From the NCBI RefSeq assembly GCF_012516315.1, contig NZ_CP051185.1:4903363-4967362 (forward strand): a DNA stretch of 64,000 nt, read 5' to 3'. How positions within the stretch are numbered: the stretch's first letter is position 1; every line of letters starts with the position of its first letter. The stretch comes from Limnospira fusiformis SAG 85.79 (GTDB lineage: Bacteria; Cyanobacteriota; Cyanobacteriia; Cyanobacteriales; Microcoleaceae). Below, one piece after another: positions 9,711 through 20,017 of this stretch. The position numbers and the translations under genes were made by a program. The notes under the pieces were generated by a model, which saw only the letters and a program-made list of their open reading frames with translations, was not told the origin of the DNA and did not search any database.

Positions 9711-11111
9711 ATGAAAATCAAGGTTCAAAATTTAGGTGTTATCAAACAAGCCGAACTCGAGTTAGGAGATCTCACGATTATTTGTGGGGAAAATAACTCT
9801 GGCAAAACCTATGTTACCTATGCTTTGTTTGGATTTTTAGCTACATGGAGAGATGGCTTTGAAGTGGAAATTGCCAATGATATTATTGACCAGATTTTAA
9901 ATCAAGGATTGGCGACGATCAACCTCCTAACTGATATTGATTCCCCAGAAAAAATCCTATCCCAAGCCTCCGAAGCCTACGCAGACAGTCTGGGGGAAAT
10001 CTTTGGGACAAACCGAGCCAGGTTTGCTCAGACAACCTTTGAAGTTTTTTTAGATTTCAATAGAGATTTTTTTGATGATGTCTATGAAACCAATATAGGA
10101 GCCAGAGGCTCTGATCAGCAAATCTTTTCACTAATCAAACCTGTAAATAGCCCAGAATTGACGGTTACACTCCTAGCCACAAAGGAAAATCTGAATTTTC
10201 CTCGACAAATCATCAGGAAAATTATTAGTGATTCAATTAAAAATATCCTGTTTTCTCGATTTTTTCCGCGTCCTTTTATCGCCAGTGCGGAAAGAACAGG
10301 TGCGGCTATTTTTCGGAAAGAACTCAATTTTGCCCGTAATCGTCTCCTAGATGAACTGAGCCAAGTTGAAGGGGAAAAAGATAGGTTTCAACTGCTGCTT
10401 TCTAAGGGGTATGGAGATTATGCGTTGCCGATTCATAAAAATGTTGAGTTTCTGCGTAATTTAGAGGGAATATCTAAACGCAGCAGTAATTTAAGCGAAA
10501 TCAATCCTGGTATTTTAGACGATTTTGATGATATTATTGGCGGTCGTTATGTGGTCACCAAAAATGATGAACTCTATTATATTCCTACGGGCAATAAAAA
10601 AGCTCAGTTAACGATGGATCAAAGTTCTAGTGCGGTTCGTTCGTTACTGGATATTGGCTTTTATTTAAAACATATTGCCAAAATCGGCGAATTACTAATT
10701 ATTGATGAACCTGAACTAAATTTGCACCCGGAAAACCAACGTCGAATCGCTCGTTTAATTGCTCGGTTGATCAACAGTGGCATCAAAGTATTGATTACGA
10801 CCCACAGTGATTATATTGTCAAGGAATTGAACACCCTAATCATGCTCAATTCCGATAAACCCCACATTCAACAAATTGCCGAAAAAGCAGGCTATAAACA
10901 AGATGAAATTCTCGCGGCTAGTCGTGTTAGAGTTTATATGGCGGAAGAAGCCCTTATCCAATTACCCGGTAAATCGAGGCGGAGTCGCTGTCAAACGTTA
11001 ACCGTAGCGACAATTACACCGGATTTCGGTATGGAAATTTCCAGCTTTGACACTGCCATTGAAGCCATGAATAAAATTCAAGAAGCGATCGTCTGGGGAG
11101 AAGGGTTTTAG
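9711..11111 (+). CDS. AAA family ATPase (ABC/SMC-like, predicted ATP-binding protein)
   Basis: This 466-residue protein has an ABC/SMC-type ATPase fold. Walker A is GENNSGKT at 26-33, right after a short N-terminal strand as in OLD/RecF-like ATPases. Walker B is LLIIDEPELNLHP with the acidic pair at about D332-E333, and a TTHSDYIVKELN H-loop follows. The DQSSSAVRSLLDIG segment before Walker B takes the place of the ABC signature. The middle, about 60-290, is variable and unassigned. Such ATPases usually work with a nuclease or toxin-like partner encoded next to them. Here the stop codon overlaps a GTG that opens a short, broken frame (11111-11288), suggesting a lost partner. Function is not known; a defence or toxin-antitoxin role is only an inference. 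Confidence 0.75.
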   Translation: MKIKVQNLGVIKQAELELGDLTIICGENNSGKTYVTYALFGFLATWRDGFEVEIANDIIDQILNQGLATINLLTDIDSPEKILSQASEAYADSLGEIFGTNRARFAQTTFEVFLDFNRDFFDDVYETNIGARGSDQQIFSLIKPVNSPELTVTLLATKENLNFPRQIIRKIISDSIKNILFSRFFPRPFIASAERTGAAIFRKELNFARNRLLDELSQVEGEKDRFQLLLSKGYGDYALPIHKNVEFLRNLEGISKRSSNLSEINPGILDDFDDIIGGRYVVTKNDELYYIPTGNKKAQLTMDQSSSAVRSLLDIGFYLKHIAKIGELLIIDEPELNLHPENQRRIARLIARLINSGIKVLITTHSDYIVKELNTLIMLNSDKPHIQQIAEKAGYKQDEILAASRVRVYMAEEALIQLPGKSRRSRCQTLTVATITPDFGMEISSFDTAIEAMNKIQEAIVWGEGF

Positions 11112-11288
11112 TGTGGGAGGTAGATTATCGAATTCTGTCAGAGTTAATTGATGAATCAGCACAAATTAAAGCGATCGCTCTATCCTATAACAATAGACGA
11201 TGACAATATAAAAGAAATACCGAAGCACTATTTATCGGTTAAGTATCAGCAAGAAATTTATTTCCGAGTGTTCTTAGAAAAAGCATAA
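11111..11288 (+). pseudogene. Remnant of a gene co-transcribed with the AAA ATPase
   Basis: A GTG at 11111 overlaps the ATPase stop by one base and reads VWEVDYRILSELIDESAQ before stopping at 11201-11203. In another frame the downstream DNA continues sensibly as IDDDNIKEIPKHYLSV and EIYFRVFLEKA, ending at 11286-11288. One frameshift near 11185 would join the two parts. The 1-bp stop/start overlap is typical of translationally coupled partners. I do not recognise the family. Confidence 0.45.
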
Positions 11289-11322
11289 TTTGAGATGCGA
11301 TCGCCTCAATACCAGTAACCTC

Positions 11323-11492
11323 AAATACTTGACGACAGAATGGAGGTTGTGCTATACTCAGAGAAATCGCTTCCAGGGACTTATTGTAACTACACACCCA
11401 AAAAAACCGTAAACCCTATATATATCGTGAAATCTTAATATTTTGTGGCTAAAATTTAAAATAGCGATGCACGAGTGTTTGAGGATTTGGCT
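11323..11492 (+). repeat. Duplicated promoter/leader block, copy 1
   Basis: About 170 bp, from AAATACTTGACGACAG to GAGGATTTGGCT, recurs at 15291-15461 before the paralogous downstream gene. The best conserved parts are the promoter hexamers, CCCTATATATATCGTGAAAT, TTAATATTTT and GCGATGCACGAG. The block was either copied with the gene or kept for shared regulation. The transcript would have a long leader of roughly 200 nt. Confidence 0.8.
11329..11358 (+). promoter_or_regulatory. Sigma70-type promoter of the first AAA-WD40 gene
   Basis: TTGACG at 11329-11334 and TATACT at 11353-11358 are separated by 18 bp. The same hexamers with the same spacing recur at 15297-15326 in front of the paralogue although the spacer bases differ, which supports function. 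Confidence 0.7.
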
Positions 11493-11570
11493 ATTGACAA
11501 AATCGACATTTTATGCAATGAGCATTTGATAGGCGAATAATTAACTATAATCCATCATCGATGTAATGTC

Positions 11571-14500
11571 ATGAGACTTGGGTACGAATCAATTTATCAA
11601 GTCGGTGGTAGCCTTCATAGGGACTCACCGACCTATGTAGAGAGGGCGGCGGATAGGGAACTCTATCAAGCCTTGAAATCCGGGGAATTTTGCTATGTTC
11701 TCAATAGTCGCCAAATGGGTAAGTCGTCCCTGTTGGTGCGGACTTCCCATAGACTACAACAGGAGTCGCTGAAGTGTATCAGCTTAGATATGACTTGTAT
11801 TGGTAGTGAAAATGTGACACCTTTACAGTGGTATAAAGGGATTTTAACATTTTTATGGACAGGTTTTAAGCTAACCAGTAAATTTCCGCTTAAAAGTTGG
11901 TGGAATGAACGAGAAGACCTATCCTTATTGCAGCGTTTAAGTCAATTTATTGAAGAGTTATTAAAACATTTACCCGACCAAAATCTGTTTATATTTGTGG
12001 ATGAAATAGACAGTATTTTAAGTTTACCATTTCCGGTGGATGATTTTTTTGCTTTCATCCGTTATTGTTATAATGAAAGGGCTGTTAATCCCGAATATAA
12101 TCGGATTACTTTTGCGATTTTTGGAGTGGCTACACCTTCGGATTTAATTAAAGATAAAAATCGCACGCCGTTTAATATTGGTAAAGCTATACAGTTATCA
12201 GGATTTACGTTAAAGGAAGCTGAACCCTTAATGACAGGTTTAATGATGCCGGGTAAAAATTCTCGTCGTCTGCTGAAGAGTATCTTAAATTGGACGAGAG
12301 GACAGCCTTTTTTAACTCAGAAAATTTGTAATATTTTATATATGGAGATATTGAAAGGAGGTAAACATAAGTTATGGAGGTATAAAACAGAGGAAAAGAT
12401 AATCTCGAAAATTGTTCAAGATTACATTATTGATAATTGGGAATATCAAGATGAACCGGAACATTTAAGGACTATCTGTAATCGATTATTGCACAATCAA
12501 AAAAATCTGGCGAATTTGCTAAGTCTTTATCAGCAGATTTTAATAGGTATAATAATTGAGGCTGACGGTAGTTCAGAACAAACGGAATTAATCATGTCTG
12601 GCTTGGTGGTTAAGTACCACAATTGTTTGAGGTTGAAAAACAAGATTTATAAAAGCATTTTTAATCAGGGTTGGGTGGACAAAAAGTTAGGTAATTTACG
12701 ACCCTATTCCCAAACTCTTGAAGCCTGGGTGCTTTCTGGTAAAACTGATGAGTCTCGACTGCTGCGAGGACAGGCTTTAGAAGATGCTCACAAATGGATG
12801 GTGGGTAAGGCTTTAAGTCCGGTAGATTATCAGTTTTTAAATGCTTCGGCTGAATTGGAACAACTCCAAGTTAGACAGCAACTAGAAATTGAGCGATCGC
12901 AAGCTATTGCTAACCAATTACAAGAACAGCAAAAGAGATTATTGCAGGAACGAAAAAATGCTAAAAAACAAAAAGTTTTCCTGGGTATTTTCGCTGTTGG
13001 CTTTGTGATAAATTCCTTGTTAGTATTTCAGACATTTAATTTGTATAGGAAGGCTTCAATCAATGAAAAACAAGCTAGAATTAACGAAATTGTGGCTATT
13101 ATCAATTCTGCCAACACTTTATTCAGCCAAAATTATCACCTGGATGCTTTATTGTCGGCTTTAGCAGCACACCGAAAAATTGAAACTATCCAATCAGCTA
13201 ATCCCGAAATTATTGAGAAAGTTAAAGACACGGTTAGCCGCGCATTTTTCCGCGCTGATGAGTTTAATCGTATTGTAGCCCATCAAAATATGATTTGGCG
13301 AGTTACGTTCTCTCCTGACGGTCAATATATCGCTACTAGCAGTAATGATAGAACTATTAGACTCTGGGATATAAGCGGTAATTTATTACGGGTTTTTGAG
13401 GGTCATGCAGGGGACATTTTTGATGTGGCTTTTTCGCCAGATGGTCAATTTTTAGCCTCAGCTAGTTTAGACAAAACGGCTAAAGTCTGGACTCTTGATG
13501 GTAATTTAGTTACTACCCTAAATCTCCATGAAAATGGTGTCAGAGCGATCGCTTTTTCTCCAGATGGTCAAACCATAGGAACAGCCAGTCAAGACAAAAC
13601 AGCACAACTGTGGCGACGGGGTGACCAGGGATGGACTGATGCTTATCTTTACCTGACTTTAACAGGTCATGATGATGCTGTAGAGGCGATCGCTTTTTCT
13701 CCAGATGGTCAAAATATCGCCACCAGCAGCAAAGACCACACCGTGAAACTATGGGGAATAGATGGCAGTCTAGTTAATACCTTTAGGGGACACCAAAACC
13801 CCGTCTGGGATGTGGTATTCTCCCCTGATGGGAAAACTATCGTTTCCGGTAGCAATGACGGTACAGCCAAAGTGTGGGGACTTGATGGCAGTCTGATTAC
13901 TACTTTACCCTCCCAGGAAGGTTGGGTTTGGTCTGTGGCTATTAGTCCTCCCGATAGCATTATCCGCCGTTTAGGTATCGCTTTTGCTACCGCTGATTTA
14001 GCTAATAATATTAAGCTGTGGGATATAGATGGTAATTTGTTATATACCCTAGAAGGTCATGAACAACAGGTCTGGAATGTTAGCTTTAGTCCTGATGGTA
14101 AAACTCTGGCTTCGGTAAGCAATGATAACAGTCTTCGACTCTGGAGTTTTGACCACCCTAGCCTGACGATTTTGAGGGGACATAATCGAGGTATTTTAGA
14201 TGCGGTATTTTCTGAGGATGACAGTTTTGTGGTAACTGGTAGTGATGATAAAACTCTCAAAATTTGGCGACCTAATGGGGAGTTATTACAGACTATTCCT
14301 ACTAGCGATGGGGGAGTTTTGTCGGTCAGTTTTGATTATCACAATCAGATTTTAGCTACTGGTAGCTATGACAATATTGTTCAACTGTGGCAAATTTCAC
14401 CTGATGGAACCAACATAACTTTACTCAACACTTTAACTGAACATACTGGACCTGTTTGGTCGGTGGCTTTTAGTCCTAATGGTGAATTTCTGGTGAGTGG

Positions 14501-15155
14501 TGGTGGTGATGGCACTATCAAACTTTGGAATAAAGATGGAGTTTTGCAAAACAGTTGGTCTTCACAAGGACAGACTATCCGCACAGTTGCTATTAGCCGA
14601 GATAGTCAGTTAATTGCTTATGGTGGTAGTGGTGAAACGGTGCAAATTTGGGGAGTTGATGGTAGTCTTAAACGGGAACTAAGTCAATACCACACCGGAA
14701 CTATATTAGGCTTAGATTTTTCTCCTGATGGTCGCTTTTTGGCTTCGGTAGCTGAGGATGATATGGTGAAAATTTGGGATGTTAATAGCAATTTAATTAA
14801 CAGTTTTAAAACTTATCATAATGATATTGTATCTGATGTTAATTTTTCCCCAGATAGTAAAATACTGGCGACGGTGGGAACAGATGGAAGTGCGAAACTA
14901 TGGACTGTTAGCGGTGAAAAATTGGCGGTTTTTAATGGTCATCGCACCCGTCAAACTAGGGTTTTGTCGGTGAGTTTTAGCAATGATGGTAAAAAGTTAA
15001 TTTCTACTGATACTGATGGGGTGGCTATTCTATGGAATCTCGATAATTCTATTAATTATCAATCGGTGAAAAATTATGCTTGTGAATGGGTGCGCGATTA
15101 CTTACCAATTAATCCCGATACTCCAAATGGCGATCGCCAAATTTGCCAAAATTAA
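11571..15155 (+). CDS. AAA-like ATPase with transmembrane segment and 14-repeat WD40 domain (paralogue 1)
   Basis: This 1194-residue protein has three parts. The N-terminal AAA-like (AAA_35-type) ATPase starts [11 protein letters not shown], with Walker A around SRQMGKSSL (47-55) and Walker [12 protein letters not shown] near 140. After a charged coiled-coil stretch (about 430-465) there is one hydrophobic transmembrane helix near 468-488 ([18 protein letters not shown]). The C-terminal half has 14 WD40 repeats, mostly VAFSPDG...LW, enough for two seven-bladed propellers. A short cysteine-containing tail ([10 protein letters not shown]) closes it. The architecture suggests a membrane-anchored signalling or scaffolding NTPase. 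The next gene is a paralogue with the same layout and leader. Regulation is likely through the shared promoter block. The target is unknown. Confidence 0.85.
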   Translation: MRLGYESIYQVGGSLHRDSPTYVERAADRELYQALKSGEFCYVLNSRQMGKSSLLVRTSHRLQQESLKCISLDMTCIGSENVTPLQWYKGILTFLWTGFKLTSKFPLKSWWNEREDLSLLQRLSQFIEELLKHLPDQNLFIFVDEIDSILSLPFPVDDFFAFIRYCYNERAVNPEYNRITFAIFGVATPSDLIKDKNRTPFNIGKAIQLSGFTLKEAEPLMTGLMMPGKNSRRLLKSILNWTRGQPFLTQKICNILYMEILKGGKHKLWRYKTEEKIISKIVQDYIIDNWEYQDEPEHLRTICNRLLHNQKNLANLLSLYQQILIGIIIEADGSSEQTELIMSGLVVKYHNCLRLKNKIYKSIFNQGWVDKKLGNLRPYSQTLEAWVLSGKTDESRLLRGQALEDAHKWMVGKALSPVDYQFLNASAELEQLQVRQQLEIERSQAIANQLQEQQKRLLQERKNAKKQKVFLGIFAVGFVINSLLVFQTFNLYRKASINEKQARINEIVAIINSANTLFSQNYHLDALLSALAAHRKIETIQSANPEIIEKVKDTVSRAFFRADEFNRIVAHQNMIWRVTFSPDGQYIATSSNDRTIRLWDISGNLLRVFEGHAGDIFDVAFSPDGQFLASASLDKTAKVWTLDGNLVTTLNLHENGVRAIAFSPDGQTIGTASQDKTAQLWRRGDQGWTDAYLYLTLTGHDDAVEAIAFSPDGQNIATSSKDHTVKLWGIDGSLVNTFRGHQNPVWDVVFSPDGKTIVSGSNDGTAKVWGLDGSLITTLPSQEGWVWSVAISPPDSIIRRLGIAFATADLANNIKLWDIDGNLLYTLEGHEQQVWNVSFSPDGKTLASVSNDNSLRLWSFDHPSLTILRGHNRGILDAVFSEDDSFVVTGSDDKTLKIWRPNGELLQTIPTSDGGVLSVSFDYHNQILATGSYDNIVQLWQISPDGTNITLLNTLTEHTGPVWSVAFSPNGEFLVSGGGDGTIKLWNKDGVLQNSWSSQGQTIRTVAISRDSQLIAYGGSGETVQIWGVDGSLKRELSQYHTGTILGLDFSPDGRFLASVAEDDMVKIWDVNSNLINSFKTYHNDIVSDVNFSPDSKILATVGTDGSAKLWTVSGEKLAVFNGHRTRQTRVLSVSFSNDGKKLISTDTDGVAILWNLDNSINYQSVKNYACEWVRDYLPINPDTPNGDRQICQN

Positions 15156-15290
15156 ATAGATTCTTTGGGACTCTCACCCACAGCCTTTAAACACCCCCAA
15201 AAAATAACTTTTACTAATAACTTCATCAAGATAGTTTTGATTTTCCAACTCATGTTAAGATTTAATACAATTTAATTGATAACTCCTCTG

Positions 15291-15461
15291 AAATACTTGA
15301 CGACAGCATGGGGGTTTTGCTATACTCATATAAATTGCAATAAAGGCATTCTTGTGACTACACGCAAAAAAAAAGCTGGAAACCCTATATATATCGTGAA
15401 ATATTAATATTTTTTGGTGAAATTTTTAAATTGCGATGCACGAGTTTTTGAGGATTTGGCT
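15291..15461 (+). repeat. Duplicated promoter/leader block, copy 2
   Basis: This is the second copy of the block at 11323-11492, again ending GAGGATTTGGCT about 150 bp before the start codon. Conserved segments are in the same order and spacing. The remainder of the 15156-15615 gap shows no gene that I can support. Confidence 0.8.
15297..15326 (+). promoter_or_regulatory. Sigma70-type promoter of the second AAA-WD40 gene
   Basis: TTGACG (15297-15302), an 18-bp spacer and TATACT (15321-15326) repeat the arrangement found before the first paralogue. Confidence 0.7.
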
Positions 15462-15615
15462 AGGGCAAAAAATTAGCATCTTGACAAAATAGGCGTTTGG
15501 TGAATCGGATGTTTTCTTTACCAAAATTTAAGATAGAGCTGTTGATGATTTGAGCCATTGTAAGAGTAATTGTAAGAGTCAGATAATTATCATAATTGGC
15601 TATAGATTTTTAACT

Positions 15616-18600
15616 ATGATAACTGAATATCGGTCAATTTATCAAGTCGGGGGTAGTCTGCATACAGACTGTCCTAGCTATGTTAAGCGACAGGCAGACA
15701 CAGACTTATATGAAGCCTTAAAACGGGGAGAGTTTGCTTATGTTCTCAACTCTCGTCAGATGGGAAAATCGTCTCTGTTAGTGCAAACCCGCCACCGTTT
15801 ACAAGCAGAAGGAATACGTTGTGCGACCTTAGACATGACGGTTATTGGTAGTGAAGATGTCACCCCAATGCAGTGGTATAAGGGAATTTTTGTAGAACTT
15901 TGGCGCGGGTTTGGGTTATTAAAATCTATGCCATTTAAAATCTGGTGGCAAGAACAAGGCGAACTTTCATTGGTACAAAAATTAAATCAGTTTATAGTGG
16001 AAGTTTTACTGCCTACATTTAACCAGGATAAATTTTGCATTTTTGTTGATGAAATAGACACTATTTTAAGTTTGCCATTTCCGGTAGATGATTGGTTTGC
16101 CTTTATTCGATTTTGTTATAATCAACGGGCAACTGAACCAGCATATCAGCGGCTAAATTTTGCGATTTTTGGGGTAGCTAATCCCTCCGACTTAATTAGA
16201 GATCGCACCCGAACACCTTTTAATATTGGCACAGCGATCGCACTTTCGGGGTTTACCCTAGAGGAAGCGAAACCCCTACAACAGGGATTAAATGTTCCCG
16301 GTTTTAATGACCAAATTTTGCTGGAAGAAATTTTAAACTGGACGGGAGGACAGCCATTTTTAACTCAGAAGTTATGTTATCTGATTTATTCCCAACATTA
16401 TTACGGTGTAACTTCCCCAAATCTTGCTGATATATTATCGGAAAAACAGTTGATCAAAGACTTGGTAATTGACCAGATAATCACCAATTGGGAGAAACAG
16501 GATGAACCGGAACATTTACGAACCATTAGAAATAGAATAATTAGCAATTCTCAAATCTCGTCAAGATTATTAGGGATTTATCAGAAAATACTCCTAGAGA
16601 CAGAAATACCCTTTGATGGTAGTCGGGAAGAAACGGAGGTTTTGCTATCTGGATTAATTGAAAAATCCGGGAATATGTTAAAAGTAAAAAATCCGATTTA
16701 TGAGCATATTTTTAATTTAGAATGGACTCAATTACAGCTAAATTTACTACGTCCCTATTCCCAAAACTTTGAGGCTTGGATAGCTTCTCATCAAACTGAT
16801 GACTCTCGGCTTTTACGAGGTCAAGCGTTATTAGAAGCGCGGACTTGGGCGTTAGGTAAAAGTTTAAGTGATGGTGATTATAAATTTTTAGCAGCCTCGG
16901 AAAAATGCGATCGCGCCGCTATGCAACAGGCTTTAGAAGCGGAAAAATTAATCGCGGTAGAAGCGAGACTTTTAGAAGAATATAAAAACTCAAGACTACA
17001 GCGACGACTGTTAACGACGGTGGTTTTATCGTTATTCTTCTCCCTAGGATTAGCTGGTTTAGCTTACTCCCAATATCGTCGAGCGATCGCCAGCTACGAA
17101 ATCACCAAAGTCCGAGAAATTGAAGCCCTAATTTCCGCCACAGAGGGTCAGTTTTTATCAAACAATAACCTGAATGCTTTAGTTAATGCTGTGCGGGCAA
17201 AAATCAGGCTAAAGGATGTCCAAAACGTAGAAGATCATCTCCTAAAAAAAGTCAATGCCGTTCTGAGTCAATCTGTTTATGGGATGAATGAATATAATAG
17301 TTTTGGTCGTCACCAAGACCGAGTTTGGGCTTTAAATTGGACGGAAGATGGGGAACAGATAGGAATTATTTCCCGCGCCAATTATCCCCATACTGACGGA
17401 AGGGAGGACATCGACAAAAATAATCAAGTTTTAATTTTTAATCGACGGGGTAAACTACTTAATATTATCGATAACTTTACCTATGAATTACGAACCCTTT
17501 CTTTTTTCCCAGACGGCTATATAGCCACAGGAGACAGCAATGGGGAAGTCAGAATTTGGTCAAATCAAGGTAAGTTGGTGTTCACGTTTTCCGCCCATGA
17601 GGAAGAAATATTGGATCTGATAATTTGGGGTCAAGACACCATAGCCACTACCAGCACTAAGGGTTCTATAAAACTTTGGCGCAGGGATGGGACTTTACTC
17701 AATGAATTTGTGGGTCATACTAAATCGCTGACAAAGATAGCCTTTTCTCCAGACGGTAACCGCCTAGCTTCTGCGAGTAATGATGGCAGAGTAAAACTGT
17801 GGGAAATAGGAGGGGAGTTAGTAGCTAGTTTTGAACATTCTCAACAAGCTGTGGAGGCTTTAGCTTTTTCTCCTGATGGTCAGTATATAGCGGCGGGAGG
17901 TCAGGATAGACAACTGAAATTATGGTCTATTAATGAAAGGTCTGCCATTGTACTCGGAGAACATCAGAATAGTATTAGAACTGTGGCTTTTTCTCCTGAT
18001 GGTAATATAATTGCCTCTGGGAGTTGGGATAGAAGTATTCGTTTATGGAGTCCTGACGGTAGACACCTGCAAACTTTCGCTTCCCATACTGCGCCTATGA
18101 CCCAACTTTCCTTTAGTCCTGATGGTGAAACTCTGGCTTCTGCTGACTTCCATGGGGAGGTTAAACTCTGGAAAGTTAAGAATCGGTTTTTTACTGTGCT
18201 ATCAGGACATCAAGACAATGTGCGGGCGACAGTTTTCACTCCAGACCATCAGCAAGTTTTCTCTAGTAGTTGGGGTGGAGAGGTTTATCGGTGGGATATG
18301 CAGGGTAATTTACTGGGAAGCCTAGAAGGTCATGATCAGGGTGTAATTGGTCTGGCGGTTTCTCCTGATGGTGAAATTTTGGCGACGAGTAGCTGGGATG
18401 AAAGTATTCGCCTCTGGAATATGGAGGGAGAGTTATTAAAGGTTATTAATAATGCTCATTCTATGGGGGGAAATCAACTAGCTTTTTCGCCAAATGGTGA
18501 GGTTATAGCCTCGGTGGGAAATGATAATAAGGTGAAGTTGTGGAGTCGAGTGGGGGAGTTTCTACGGGAGTGGGAATATTCGGAATCCATTACGGGAATT

Positions 18601-19152
18601 GCCTTTAGTCCTGATGGTAAAATGGTGGTTACAGGTAGCGAGGATACGGAAGTCAGAGTTGTATATATAGACGGGTCTGGGACGCGGTTAATTGGTAATC
18701 ATCAGGGTAGTGTTTGGGGGGTGGCTTTTAGTCCCCAGGGTGATATGATTGCTTCTGCTAGTACAGATAACACGCTCAGATTATGGTTTTTAGATGGTAG
18801 AGAACCGATAGTTTTGCATCATCAGGGGACTGTTGATAAGGTGGCTTTTTCACCAGATGGTCAGATGATTGCTTCGGCTAGTTGGGATGGCACTATTCAA
18901 CTTTGGACTAATGAAGGGGTGAAAATAAGAACTTTGATCCGACATCAAGGGTCGGTGCGGACTGTGGCTTTTAGTAATGATGGAAAATGGATGATTTCTG
19001 GGGGAGATGATAATCAAGTCATTATCTGGAATTTGGCTGAGATTATGAATTTAGATGAGTTGAGTTATGCTTGTTATGTCATCCAAGATTACCTGGATTA
19101 TTACCCGGAATTAAAGGATGAGGAAAGAAATTTGTGCGATCGCATTAATTAA
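15616..19152 (+). CDS. AAA-like ATPase with transmembrane segment and 14-repeat WD40 domain (paralogue 2)
   Basis: This is a paralogue of the preceding gene with the same order of parts: AAA-like ATPase ([11 protein letters not shown]; Walker [10 protein letters not shown]; Walker B FVDEIDTIL), coiled coil, a hydrophobic helix near 478-498 (LLTTVVLSLFFSLGLAGLAY), 14 WD40 repeats and a tail with YACYVIQDYL. I place the start at ATG 15616, giving 1178 residues, because MITEYRSIYQVGG aligns with the start of the paralogue; an upstream in-frame TTG at 15550 adds 22 unmatched residues. The first WD40 blade carries a small insertion (NYPHTDGREDID). One blade (TEVRVVY) has lost the final W. The ATPase half is clearly more conserved than the propellers, so the two copies may bind different partners. 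The function is inferred to be signalling or scaffolding. Confidence 0.84.
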   Translation: MITEYRSIYQVGGSLHTDCPSYVKRQADTDLYEALKRGEFAYVLNSRQMGKSSLLVQTRHRLQAEGIRCATLDMTVIGSEDVTPMQWYKGIFVELWRGFGLLKSMPFKIWWQEQGELSLVQKLNQFIVEVLLPTFNQDKFCIFVDEIDTILSLPFPVDDWFAFIRFCYNQRATEPAYQRLNFAIFGVANPSDLIRDRTRTPFNIGTAIALSGFTLEEAKPLQQGLNVPGFNDQILLEEILNWTGGQPFLTQKLCYLIYSQHYYGVTSPNLADILSEKQLIKDLVIDQIITNWEKQDEPEHLRTIRNRIISNSQISSRLLGIYQKILLETEIPFDGSREETEVLLSGLIEKSGNMLKVKNPIYEHIFNLEWTQLQLNLLRPYSQNFEAWIASHQTDDSRLLRGQALLEARTWALGKSLSDGDYKFLAASEKCDRAAMQQALEAEKLIAVEARLLEEYKNSRLQRRLLTTVVLSLFFSLGLAGLAYSQYRRAIASYEITKVREIEALISATEGQFLSNNNLNALVNAVRAKIRLKDVQNVEDHLLKKVNAVLSQSVYGMNEYNSFGRHQDRVWALNWTEDGEQIGIISRANYPHTDGREDIDKNNQVLIFNRRGKLLNIIDNFTYELRTLSFFPDGYIATGDSNGEVRIWSNQGKLVFTFSAHEEEILDLIIWGQDTIATTSTKGSIKLWRRDGTLLNEFVGHTKSLTKIAFSPDGNRLASASNDGRVKLWEIGGELVASFEHSQQAVEALAFSPDGQYIAAGGQDRQLKLWSINERSAIVLGEHQNSIRTVAFSPDGNIIASGSWDRSIRLWSPDGRHLQTFASHTAPMTQLSFSPDGETLASADFHGEVKLWKVKNRFFTVLSGHQDNVRATVFTPDHQQVFSSSWGGEVYRWDMQGNLLGSLEGHDQGVIGLAVSPDGEILATSSWDESIRLWNMEGELLKVINNAHSMGGNQLAFSPNGEVIASVGNDNKVKLWSRVGEFLREWEYSESITGIAFSPDGKMVVTGSEDTEVRVVYIDGSGTRLIGNHQGSVWGVAFSPQGDMIASASTDNTLRLWFLDGREPIVLHHQGTVDKVAFSPDGQMIASASWDGTIQLWTNEGVKIRTLIRHQGSVRTVAFSNDGKWMISGGDDNQVIIWNLAEIMNLDELSYACYVIQDYLDYYPELKDEERNLCDRIN

Positions 19153-19186
19153 AGTTTATTAATTAAAGTTTGATGAAAGTTTAACC

Positions 19187-19207
19187 TAGCCCCTAAAATT
19201 GGGGCTA
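19187..19207. terminator. Bidirectional hairpin between convergent genes
   Basis: TAGCCCC (19187-19193) pairs with GGGGCTA (19201-19207) around an A/T loop. It lies in the 60-bp gap between the converging AAA-WD40 gene and the YrdC-family gene, the expected place for a shared terminator. Confidence 0.55.
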
Positions 19208-19212
19208 TTTAG

Positions 19213-19881
19213 CTATTCTTCTGGCAGATCCCAATCAGCGATCGCCTCCCATCCTTTTCCGCGCCGCACCAACACAGGATCATCAGCACTTAAATCAATA
19301 ATTGTGGAAACTTGATAATCCAAATCAGCGCCATCATCAACAATAATATCAACCAAATTCTCCAAAGCATCAAAAAGCTGAACCTTATCATACTCTTGGG
19401 GAATTTTTTTAATTAAGGCGGAGGGTTCATCTTCTTCTTTAATATGTGCAGAAGTGGAAATTACTGGGTTTCCCAGAGATTCCAAAATAGCTAAACACAC
19501 GGGATGATCAGGAACCCTAATTCCGGTAGTTTTGCGCTTAGGTGACATCACCAATTTCGGCACCAGTTTAGTGGCGGGAAGTACAAAAGTATAACTCCCC
19601 GGAATCAATCTTTTGATGGTGCGATAGGCGGCATCAGTAACTATGGCATAATCGGCAATATTAGATAAGGATGAACAGAGAAAGGTGAGAGGTTTATCAT
19701 TGGAAATCTGCTTAATTTGTCGCACCTTTTGCACGGCAGATTTAACGGTGAGGTCGCAACCGATCGCATAAACGGTATCGGTAGGGTAAAGCATGACTGC
19801 CCCACGCTTGAGGGCATCCTTAATTTGTTCAATGGTGCGTTTTTGGGGATTTTGGGGATGAATTTCGTACAGAGTAGCCAT
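19213..19881 (-). CDS. YrdC/YciO/Sua5-family protein (threonylcarbamoyl-AMP synthase-like)
   Basis: The 222 residues show the YrdC fold: GAVMLYPTDTVYAIGCD near 28-44, then KQISNDKPLTFLCSSLSN, PGSYTFVLPAT and GIRVPDHPVC, ending near PVISTSA. TsaC/Sua5 enzymes make threonylcarbamoyl-AMP for the t6A modification of ANN-decoding tRNAs. The YciO branch shares the fold, but its role is less certain. The DKPLTFLC pattern and the lack of a Sua5 C-terminal domain point to the YciO-like branch. The ATG at 19881 gives MATLYEIHPQNPQ. It converges on the AAA-WD40 gene and diverges from larC, with about 136 bp for both promoters. Confidence 0.85.
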   Translation of the reverse strand: MATLYEIHPQNPQKRTIEQIKDALKRGAVMLYPTDTVYAIGCDLTVKSAVQKVRQIKQISNDKPLTFLCSSLSNIADYAIVTDAAYRTIKRLIPGSYTFVLPATKLVPKLVMSPKRKTTGIRVPDHPVCLAILESLGNPVISTSAHIKEEDEPSALIKKIPQEYDKVQLFDALENLVDIIVDDGADLDYQVSTIIDLSADDPVLVRRGKGWEAIADWDLPEE

Positions 19882-20017
19882 ATAATAAAGTCCATGAACT
19901 AGAATAATGATCGAACCATTAAAAGTTTAAAGTCAGAATGACGATCCGATCATGCCCAATTTTTGAGTAAAATAACTTTAAACTCAAATCGATATCACTC
20001 AAACCAGACGGCGGAAA

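Noticed and set aside
9573-9721. Minus-strand frame starting MNNLSVRVLDFYDSAMVG before the AAA ATPase
   Set aside because: It runs through the gap and ends inside valS, overlaps the ATPase start, matches no family I know, and has no convincing ribosome binding site. A decayed gene is possible, but there is not enough to support it.
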